A stretch of 12,102 nt of DNA, taken from NCBI GenBank assembly GCA_022511355.1, contig JAFLRS010000048.1:1-12102 (forward strand). The letters run 5' to 3'. Source of the stretch: Alistipes sp. Lineage in GTDB: Bacteria > Bacteroidota > Bacteroidia > Bacteroidales > Rikenellaceae. The position numbers and the translations under genes were made by a program. The first letter of the stretch is position 1. Each line of letters begins with the position of its first letter. The notes beneath the pieces are model-generated. The model had not been told where the DNA came from and ran no database searches. It saw only the letters and a list, made by a program, of their open reading frames with translations. This document shows, one piece after another, positions 6,713 to 12,102 of this stretch.

Positions 6713-7588
6713 TTAAAGGGTCGCCAGTTTGTCGAGCGCCGTGTGAATCATCTCCTTCACGAAGGGTTTGTAATCGGTGCAGGCATCCTGAGCGATTCGC
6801 TGTGCGATGATAGTGCATACGGTAGCCGCACGGTGGCCCATCAGAGCGGCCATGCCCGAAAGAGCCGAACTTTCCATCTCGAAGTTGGTGATGCGGCGGC
6901 CGTGGTATTCGAACGACTCTATCTTCTCGTTGAGATGCACGTCGGCAGGCTCCAGACGCAGCCAGCGTCCCTGCGGAGCGTAGAATCCCGGAGCAGCGAC
7001 GGTTATGCCTTCGCGGGTGACGTCGGCAAAAAGGGCGGCAAGCTCCCTGTCGGCATCGATGAAATAGGGTTTGGGCAGCAACTCGCTCCAGCCCGTATGC
7101 TTCATGAATGCCCGTTCGATTTCGAGGTCGCACACTTCGTTGCGTCCCTTGTAGTAGTTGAGCAGACCGTCGAATCCGACCGATGTGCGCGAGAACACGG
7201 CCTCTCCCACCTTGATGTCGGGCTGCAAAGCTCCCGAAGTGCCCAGACGAACCAGCGTCAGGCGACGGAATTCGGGCTTCACCTGCCGCGTCGCGAAATC
7301 GACATTGGCCAGCGCGTCCAGCTCGGAGACCGAAATGTCGATGTTCCCGATGCCGATACCGGTCGACAACACCGTCATGCGGCGGCCTTTATAAACGCCG
7401 GTCACGGTATTGAATTCGCGGTTCGACACCTCGCACTCGCGGCTCTCGAAGAATGATGCCACAAGCGATACGCGGCCCGGATCGCCGACCAAAATAACGA
7501 TGTCGGAGATCTGTTCGGGTCTCAGATGAAGGTGGAAAATGGAACCGTCGTCATTGATTATCAGCTCCGAAGGCGGTATCGTTCTCAT
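6713..7588 (-). CDS. Nucleoside phosphorylase, uridine-phosphorylase-like (NP-II family)
   Basis: The product is predicted to cleave a nucleoside with phosphate to give base and (deoxy)ribose 1-phosphate in pyrimidine salvage. With the ATG at 7586-7588 it has 291 residues. Family motifs are VGDPGRV (34-40) and STGIGIGN (75-82) for phosphate, RLGTSG (114-119), and NFEMESSAL (235-243), which contacts the ribose. FYAPQGR (202-208) fits the FYxxQxR pattern used by uridine phosphorylases to recognise uracil through Gln and Arg, so uridine or deoxyuridine is the favoured substrate. The reading frame extends 20 codons further to a TTG at 7646-7648, but that codon lies in the -33 box of the likely promoter and the extension resembles no conserved sequence, so the ATG was chosen. 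It is the first gene of the leftward array and precedes dnaN. Confidence 0.88.
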   Translation of the reverse strand: MRTIPPSELIINDDGSIFHLHLRPEQISDIVILVGDPGRVSLVASFFESRECEVSNREFNTVTGVYKGRRMTVLSTGIGIGNIDISVSELDALANVDFATRQVKPEFRRLTLVRLGTSGALQPDIKVGEAVFSRTSVGFDGLLNYYKGRNEVCDLEIERAFMKHTGWSELLPKPYFIDADRELAALFADVTREGITVAAPGFYAPQGRWLRLEPADVHLNEKIESFEYHGRRITNFEMESSALSGMAALMGHRAATVCTIIAQRIAQDACTDYKPFVKEMIHTALDKLATL

Positions 7589-7597
7589 ATTTTTCCG

Positions 7598-7631
7598 TAT
7601 ATTACTTCTAAATTGCCATAAAAGTAGTATA
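7598..7631. repeat. Imperfect inverted repeat over the leftward promoter, possible operator
   Basis: The arms TATATTACTTCT (7598-7609) and AAAAGTAGTATA (7620-7631) are inverted copies matching at 10 of 12 positions, separated by 10 bp. Arm centres are 22 bp apart, about two helical turns. The right arm overlaps the -7 box of the leftward promoter and the dyad spans the predicted start site, a typical place for a repressor. The regulator is unknown, and chance matching in AT-rich DNA cannot be excluded. Confidence 0.35.
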
Positions 7632-7649
7632 TTTACATCGATTTTCAAA
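7619..7649 (-). promoter_or_regulatory. Bacteroidota-type promoter for the leftward array
   Basis: On the minus strand TTTG (plus-strand 7646-7649) is followed, after exactly 19 bp, by TACTTTTA (plus-strand 7619-7626), which matches seven of eight positions of the TAnnTTTG -7 element. This is the standard spacing for the primary sigma factor of Bacteroides relatives. Transcription would start near 7610-7614, about 25 bp before the ATG of the nucleoside phosphorylase gene. Confidence 0.6.
7628..7635 (+). promoter_or_regulatory. Weak candidate -7 element for glmM
   Basis: TATATTTA on the plus strand matches seven of eight positions of TAnnTTTG and would give a leader of about 60 nt before the glmM ATG. 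There is no TTTG at the right distance upstream. A TTTG does occur at 7667-7670 but has no good -7 partner before the gene. The true glmM promoter is therefore unsettled. Confidence 0.25.
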
Positions 7650-7699
7650 AAAAACCTGAAACTTTTTTTGATTCGAACTCAATTTAACCTTAAAACAAT

Positions 7700-9088
7700 A
7701 TGACGCTTATCAAATCTATTTCCGGCATTCGCGGAACGGTCGGAGGCCGATGCGCCGACAACCTTACTCCCGTGGACATTGCCAAATTCACCGCCGCCTA
7801 CGCTCGTTTCATAACCGAACGCAACGGCGGTCGTAAAATTACGGTCGTCGTGGGTCGCGACGCCCGTATCTCGGGCCCTATGGTGGAACGCATAGTGGAA
7901 GGTACGCTGCTCGGCTGCGGAGTCGATGTCATCAACGTGGGACTCTGCACCACCCCCGGCACCGAAATGGCCGTAATAACACGCAAAGCCGACGGAGGCA
8001 TCATCATCACCGCCTCGCACAACCCGAAACAGTGGAATGCCCTCAAACTCCTCAATGAACGCGGAGAATTCCTCGACGCCGATGAAGGCAGAGAAATCCT
8101 CACCCTCGCCGAAAACGAAGACCTCGTATTCGCCGATGTAGACCGCTTGGGAAGCGTCATCTCTCGCGAATCCTTCAACGAAACCCACATAGCGCAAGTG
8201 CTGGCTCTGCCCGCCGTCGATGTCGAAGCCGTAAAGGCCCGCAAATTCAAAGTCGTGGTCGATGCCGTGAACTCCGTCGGCGGAACCGTCATCCCCGAAC
8301 TGCTGCGTCAGCTCGGATGCCACGTCGTGGAACTTAACTGCCAACCCACCGGACACTTCGCTCACAACCCCGAACCCCTGCCCGAAAATCTTACCGAAAT
8401 ATCGGCTGTCGTGGTGCGCGAAAAAGCCGATCTGGGCATCGTCGTGGACCCCGACGTGGACCGCCTGGCCTTCGTAATGGAGGACGGACGTATGTTCGTC
8501 GAAGAGTACACCCTGGTCGCCGTGGCCGACTATATCCTCTCGCTCGCCAAAGGCAACACCGTCTCGAACCTCAGCTCCTCGCGCGCACTCCGCGACATCA
8601 CCCAACGTCATGGCGGCAGTTATGCGGCTTCAGCGGTAGGCGAAGTGAACGTCGTGGCCAAAATGAAACAGACCGGCGCCGTAATCGGCGGCGAAGGCAA
8701 CGGCGGAGTCATCTACCCCGAACTCCACTACGGACGCGACGCTCTGGTGGGAACTGCGCTCTTCCTTACCTATCTGGCAAAGAAAGGCTTGACCATGACT
8801 CAACTGCGCGCAACCTACCCCGCATACTACGCTTCGAAAAACAAAATAGAACTCACGCCCGCAATCGACGTGGACAAACTCCTCGTCACAATCAAAGAGC
8901 GTTACGCCTCGGAACAGGTGAACGACATCGACGGCGTGAAGATAGATTTCCCCGACAACTGGGTGCATCTGCGCAAATCCAACACCGAACCCATCATCCG
9001 CATCTACACCGAAGCCCATACTCCGGAAGAAGCCGATGAACTCGCACGAAAATTCATTAACGAAATAAAGAGCATCTGCAATCTATGA
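7700..9088 (+). CDS. glmM: Phosphoglucosamine mutase (alpha-D-phosphohexomutase family)
   Basis: This 462-residue enzyme probably converts glucosamine 6-phosphate to glucosamine 1-phosphate, feeding UDP-GlcNAc for peptidoglycan and lipid A. All four mutase motifs are present in order: TASHNP (104-109) with the phosphorylated Ser106, DPDVDRLA (250-257) with Mg ligands Asp250, Asp252 and Asp254, the sugar-specificity loop GGEGNGG (330-336), and the phosphate-binding loop RKSNTEPIIRIY (425-436). The specificity loop differs from the GGEQSGH form of E. coli GlmM and resembles archaeal-type phosphohexomutases, so phosphomannomutase or phosphoglucomutase activity is a real alternative. The N-terminal SISGIRGTVGG is typical and supports the start. 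It is transcribed divergently from the phosphorylase gene, and its last codons overlap the next gene by 4 bp (ATGA). Confidence 0.88.
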   Translation: MTLIKSISGIRGTVGGRCADNLTPVDIAKFTAAYARFITERNGGRKITVVVGRDARISGPMVERIVEGTLLGCGVDVINVGLCTTPGTEMAVITRKADGGIIITASHNPKQWNALKLLNERGEFLDADEGREILTLAENEDLVFADVDRLGSVISRESFNETHIAQVLALPAVDVEAVKARKFKVVVDAVNSVGGTVIPELLRQLGCHVVELNCQPTGHFAHNPEPLPENLTEISAVVVREKADLGIVVDPDVDRLAFVMEDGRMFVEEYTLVAVADYILSLAKGNTVSNLSSSRALRDITQRHGGSYAASAVGEVNVVAKMKQTGAVIGGEGNGGVIYPELHYGRDALVGTALFLTYLAKKGLTMTQLRATYPAYYASKNKIELTPAIDVDKLLVTIKERYASEQVNDIDGVKIDFPDNWVHLRKSNTEPIIRIYTEAHTPEEADELARKFINEIKSICNL

Positions 9089-10443
9089 CACATAAAAGCT
9101 ATATCGAAACCAACCGCGAACGGTTCCTCGAAGAGTTGTTCGACATTCTGCGCATACCTTCGATAAGCGCACAATCGGAACACAAACCCGATATGCAGCG
9201 ATGTGCCAAAGCTCTTGCAGCCTCGCTCGTCAAAGCCGGAGCCGACCACGCTGAAGTATACCCCACCGACGGCAACCCCGTGGTATTCGGCGAAAAAATC
9301 ATCGACGCGGCCCGCCCCACGATTCTGGTCTACGGCCACTACGACGTAATGCCGGTCGATCCGCGCGAATTGTGGAACACCGACCCGTTCGAACCCGTAA
9401 TCCGCGACGGACGCATAGTGGCTCGCGGAGCCGATGACGACAAAGGACAGCTGTTCATGCACGTCAAGGCTTTCGAAACCATGTGCGCGACCGACTCCCT
9501 CCCCTGCAATGTAAAATTCATGCTCGAAGGCGAAGAGGAGATAGGTTCGCCCAGTCTGTACGGCTTCTGCCGCGAAAACAGGGAGCTGCTCGCCGCCGAC
9601 CTTATCCTCGTCTCCGACACCTCGATGATAGGTCCCGACGTACCATCGATAACCTGCGGTCTGCGCGGTCTGACCTATATGCAGGTCGAGGTCACAGGCC
9701 CCAATCGCGACCTTCATTCGGGTCATTACGGCGGCGCCGTGGCCAACCCCGCAAATGTCCTCGCAAGACTCGTGGCCTCGCTCACCGATGAAAACCGACA
9801 CGTCACCATACCTCATTTCTACGACGACGTGCGCATACTCTCCGACGACGAACGTCGCGATTTCAACAGCGCACCGTTCGACATCGGGGAGTACAAACAT
9901 TCGCTCGACATCGGCGACATCGAGGGTGAGGAGGGCTTCACCACCATGGAGCGTACCGGCATTCGTCCGTCGCTCGACGTGAACGGAATCTGGAGCGGAT
10001 ACACCGGCGAAGGCACCAAAACCGTAATCCCGTCGAAGGCTTACGCCAAAATCTCGATGCGATTGGTTCCGAATCAGGATTTCAGGAAGATAGGCGAGCT
10101 GTTCGAAAAGCATTTCCGTGCCATAGCTCCCGCAAGCGTAAAGGTCGATGTAAAATTCCTGCACGGCGGAGCGCCTTACGTATCGCCTACCGATATGCCG
10201 GCCTACAAGGCGGCGGAAAAGGCCATGGAGGAGGTTTTGGGCAAGCATCCCGTACCCTATTATTCGGGCGGTTCGATACCCATCATCAGCGGTTTCGAGC
10301 AGATTTTGGGAATCAAGTCATTGCTGCTCGGATTCGGACTCGAAGAGGATGCGATACACTCGCCCAACGAGAGTTACGGCATCGGTCAGTTCTTCAAGGG
10401 CATCGAAACCATCATTTTGTTCCACAAATATTTTACAGCTTAA
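9085..10443 (+). CDS. M20-family metallopeptidase (CNDP/dipeptidase-like)
   Basis: This 452-residue protein is a complete M20 di-zinc hydrolase of the dipeptidase (carnosinase-like) group. Metal and catalytic residues are visible: YGHYDVMPVD (83-92) with His85 and Asp87, RGADDDKG (114-121) with the bridging Asp118, LEGEEEIGS (147-155) with the probable catalytic Glu151 and zinc ligand Glu152, Asp178 in VSDTSM, and His425 in DAIHSPNE. The inserted lid/dimerisation domain lies at about 190-320 and starts with DLHSGHYGG (209-217). No signal peptide is seen, so it is probably cytoplasmic and hydrolyses imported or turned-over di- or tripeptides; substrate choice cannot be read from sequence. Its start overlaps glmM by 4 bp, implying translational coupling, and it ends about 18 bp before a strong terminator. 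Confidence 0.92.
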   Translation: MTHKSYIETNRERFLEELFDILRIPSISAQSEHKPDMQRCAKALAASLVKAGADHAEVYPTDGNPVVFGEKIIDAARPTILVYGHYDVMPVDPRELWNTDPFEPVIRDGRIVARGADDDKGQLFMHVKAFETMCATDSLPCNVKFMLEGEEEIGSPSLYGFCRENRELLAADLILVSDTSMIGPDVPSITCGLRGLTYMQVEVTGPNRDLHSGHYGGAVANPANVLARLVASLTDENRHVTIPHFYDDVRILSDDERRDFNSAPFDIGEYKHSLDIGDIEGEEGFTTMERTGIRPSLDVNGIWSGYTGEGTKTVIPSKAYAKISMRLVPNQDFRKIGELFEKHFRAIAPASVKVDVKFLHGGAPYVSPTDMPAYKAAEKAMEEVLGKHPVPYYSGGSIPIISGFEQILGIKSLLLGFGLEEDAIHSPNESYGIGQFFKGIETIILFHKYFTA

Positions 10444-10460
10444 GAACTGATGCAGCAAAC

Positions 10461-10492
10461 AAAAAACCCGTCGATAACTCGACGGGTTTTTT
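10461..10492. terminator. Bidirectional intrinsic terminator between convergent units
   Basis: CCCGTCGA (10467-10474) and TCGACGGG (10479-10486) pair perfectly over eight bases around the loop TAAC. Six A residues precede the stem and six T residues follow it, so it works on either strand. It ends the glmM-peptidase transcript rightward and the rpoA-rplQ transcript leftward. Confidence 0.93.
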
Positions 10493-10519
10493 CATATACT
10501 TGCGTATCAGCTCGAAAAT

Positions 10520-11095
10520 CTACATCTTCTTGCCAACATTCGTCTTTACGTTCGCTACCTTCGCGCCCGTAGCCTTTGCCGCAACAGGCTTCGCAGATGA
10601 AGCCTTCTTGCTCTTCTTCTCCTCTACTACAGTCGCCTCCTCAACTGCATCCGTCACGCTCTTCTTGCGCGAACGACGCGTCTTCGGCTTCGCCTCAGCA
10701 ACTGTCGCAGCAGGTACTACTCCCAACGTATATGCCTCGTTGAAATCAACGAACTCAATAATGCACATATCCGCAGCGTCGCCCAAACGAAATCCCGTCT
10801 TCAATATACGAGTGTATCCGCCCGGACGATCCGCAATCTTGGGCGCTATCGTACGGAATAACTCCGTAACTGCCTCCTTCTGCTTAAGATACGAAAAGAC
10901 TACACGACGAGAATGGGTCGTATCCTCCTTCGAACGAGTTACCAGCGGCTCAACAAACTGTTTCAACGCCTTTGCCTTGGCTACCGTCGTCTCAATGCGC
11001 TTGTGCAGTATCAGCGACGATGCCATATTCGACATCAGGGCCTTACGATGTCCTGCCTGTCTGCCGAGATGATTGAAATTCTTATTGTGTCTCAT
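10520..11095 (-). CDS. rplQ: 50S ribosomal protein L17 with C-terminal extension
   Basis: The first ~120 residues are a canonical bL17: MRHNKNFNHLGRQAGHRKAL at the N-terminus, then SSLILHKRIETTVAKAKALK (26-45), RPGGYTRILKTGFRLGDAADM (about 90-110, in part) and IIEFVDFN (112-119). bL17 lies near the peptide exit tunnel of the large subunit. A further ~67 residues rich in Ala, Lys, Val and Glu (about 125-191) form a low-complexity basic tail not found in E. coli L17 (127 residues); longer L17 proteins are common in Bacteroidota. The tail contains no stop, frameshift or obvious domain and is probably disordered and rRNA-binding. The gene starts 3 bp after the rpoA stop and is the last of its operon, ending at the shared terminator. 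Confidence 0.96.
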   Translation of the reverse strand: MRHNKNFNHLGRQAGHRKALMSNMASSLILHKRIETTVAKAKALKQFVEPLVTRSKEDTTHSRRVVFSYLKQKEAVTELFRTIAPKIADRPGGYTRILKTGFRLGDAADMCIIEFVDFNEAYTLGVVPAATVAEAKPKTRRSRKKSVTDAVEEATVVEEKKSKKASSAKPVAAKATGAKVANVKTNVGKKM

Positions 11096-11098
11096 AAA

Positions 11099-12091
11099 TT
11101 AATCTTTATCAAGTTTGTAGATAGATACGTCCATTCCGAACCTCAAGTTCAGCGACGACAGCAACTCATCAAGCTCCGTCAGCGACTTCTTGCCGAAGTT
11201 ACGGAACTTCAACAAATCGTTGCGATTCAGACGAACCAAATCGCCAACCGTATCGACATCCGCCGCCTTCAGGCAGTTAAGCGCACGTACACTCAAATCC
11301 TGATCCGACAACTTCGTCTTAAGCAACTGACGCATATGAAGTACATCCTCATCGAACTCCTCCGTGTGACCTGCACTCTCCATATCGAGCGTAATCTTGT
11401 CGTCCGAGAACAACATAAAGTGCTGTATCAGAATCTTCGCAGCCTCCTTCAATGCCTCCTTCGGGTGAATCGAACCGTCCGTCGTGATCTCCAGATTCAA
11501 CTTCTCATAGTCGGTCTTCTGCTCCACACGATAGTTCTCAATCGAATACTTTACGTTCTTGATAGGCGTGTGTATCGAGTCGATAGGCAGCGTACCGAAA
11601 TCGCAATCGGCCGGAGTGTTCTCCTCCGACGGTACATAACCGCGACCCTTGCCGATAGTTATCGTCAACTGCATCTTAGTGCCCGGTGCCAGATGACATA
11701 TAACCAAATCGGGATTCAACACCTTGAAGAACGATAAGAAATTCGATATGTATCCGGCCGTCAATTCCGTAACACCCGCAACATTGATCGAAACCTTCTC
11801 GCTGTTCTGATTGTCCACCGTGCGGATGAAGCGAATCTGCTTGAGCTGAAGAATGATGTCTATCATCCCCTCCATAACGCCCGGCACAGCCGCAAACTCG
11901 TGATCAACGCCGGCAACCTTCACCGTCGTAATCGCATAGCCCTCCAACGAGGAGAGCAATATTCGGCGAAGTGCGTTGCCGATCGTCATACCGAAGCCCG
12001 GCTCCAACGGACGGAACTCAAACTTTCCGAACGAAGAGGTCGATTCCAGCATTATGACTTGTTCAGGTCTTTGGAATGCTAATATTGCCAT
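11099..12091 (-). CDS. rpoA: DNA-directed RNA polymerase alpha subunit
   Basis: The 330-residue protein is a complete alpha subunit, which nucleates RNA polymerase assembly and contacts upstream promoter DNA and activators. The N-terminal assembly domain has KFEFRPLEPGFGMTIGNALR (23-42) followed by RILLSSLEGYAI, the most conserved stretch of the family. A linker at about 235-260 leads to the C-terminal domain (about 263-319): LSVRALNCLK (266-275), whose Arg269, Asn272 and Cys273 correspond to the DNA-contacting region around E. coli Arg265, then FRNFGKKSLTELDELL (296-311). The N-terminus MAILAFQRPEQV is typical of Bacteroidota RpoA and fixes the ATG at 12089-12091. Only 11 bp lie upstream within the window, so the promoter and the expected rpsD/rpsK neighbours are out of view. 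Confidence 0.98.
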   Translation of the reverse strand: MAILAFQRPEQVIMLESTSSFGKFEFRPLEPGFGMTIGNALRRILLSSLEGYAITTVKVAGVDHEFAAVPGVMEGMIDIILQLKQIRFIRTVDNQNSEKVSINVAGVTELTAGYISNFLSFFKVLNPDLVICHLAPGTKMQLTITIGKGRGYVPSEENTPADCDFGTLPIDSIHTPIKNVKYSIENYRVEQKTDYEKLNLEITTDGSIHPKEALKEAAKILIQHFMLFSDDKITLDMESAGHTEEFDEDVLHMRQLLKTKLSDQDLSVRALNCLKAADVDTVGDLVRLNRNDLLKFRNFGKKSLTELDELLSSLNLRFGMDVSIYKLDKD

Positions 12092-12102
12092 AATATCGTT
12101 TC

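Noticed and set aside
3813..6716. A 967-codon plus-strand open frame antisense to the LysM protein, exonuclease and dnaN genes
   Set aside because: It crosses three convincing genes and their gaps, its translation is rich in His, Arg and Gln with no recognisable domain, and such frames arise when G/C-rich codon use avoids TTA, CTA and TCA on the coding strand.
7589..7699. Classical Rex operator in the divergent promoter region
   Set aside because: No TTGTGAA...TTCACAA or TTGTTAA...TTAACAA half-site pair is present; only the unrelated 12-10-12 dyad is seen.
7679..10248. Long minus-strand open frames opposite glmM and the M20 peptidase
   Set aside because: The plus-strand genes show complete catalytic motifs, while the antisense products look like low-complexity shadow translations.

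Overview
The window looks like ordinary chromosomal DNA from a Bacteroidota bacterium. High G/C at third codon positions, the RpoA and Rex sequence types, weak Shine-Dalgarno leaders and a TTTG/TAnnTTTG-style promoter suggest Bacteroidales, perhaps an Alistipes-like member of Rikenellaceae. The genus is inference; the sequence does not prove it. No tRNA, rRNA, CRISPR array, insertion sequence or prophage signal was found, and every large gene is intact except htpG, which runs off the left edge.

Left edge: the N-terminal 272 codons of the Hsp90 chaperone HtpG lie on the minus strand (1-818), with an AT-rich leader upstream. A minus-strand intrinsic terminator (918-950) separates htpG from a seven-gene leftward array. 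In transcription order this array holds a uridine-phosphorylase-like enzyme, the DNA polymerase sliding clamp DnaN, a DEDDh exonuclease, a secreted protein with three LysM domains and a periplasmic-binding-protein-like domain, the NADH-responsive repressor Rex, a RibF-like FAD synthetase whose riboflavin kinase half is degenerate, and a hot-dog thioesterase. Spacing runs from a 4-bp overlap to 41 bp, so one transcript from the promoter at about 7619-7649 is plausible. The array mixes replication, cell envelope, redox sensing and flavin metabolism.

Middle: the AT-rich divergent region 7589-7699 carries the leftward promoter, an imperfect 12-10-12 dyad over that promoter's -7 box, and paired A/T tracts. 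Rightward come a phosphoglucosamine mutase (glmM) and, with a 4-bp overlap, an M20 metallopeptidase.

Right edge: a strong bidirectional terminator (10461-10492) separates the peptidase from the convergent rplQ and rpoA genes. These are the usual end of the ribosomal alpha operon and are transcribed leftward from beyond the window.

I did not find an undescribed multi-gene system. The items most worth a second look are the RibF homologue without a recognisable kinase motif, the LysM/binding-protein fusion with no transporter beside it, and the dyad in the divergent promoter region.
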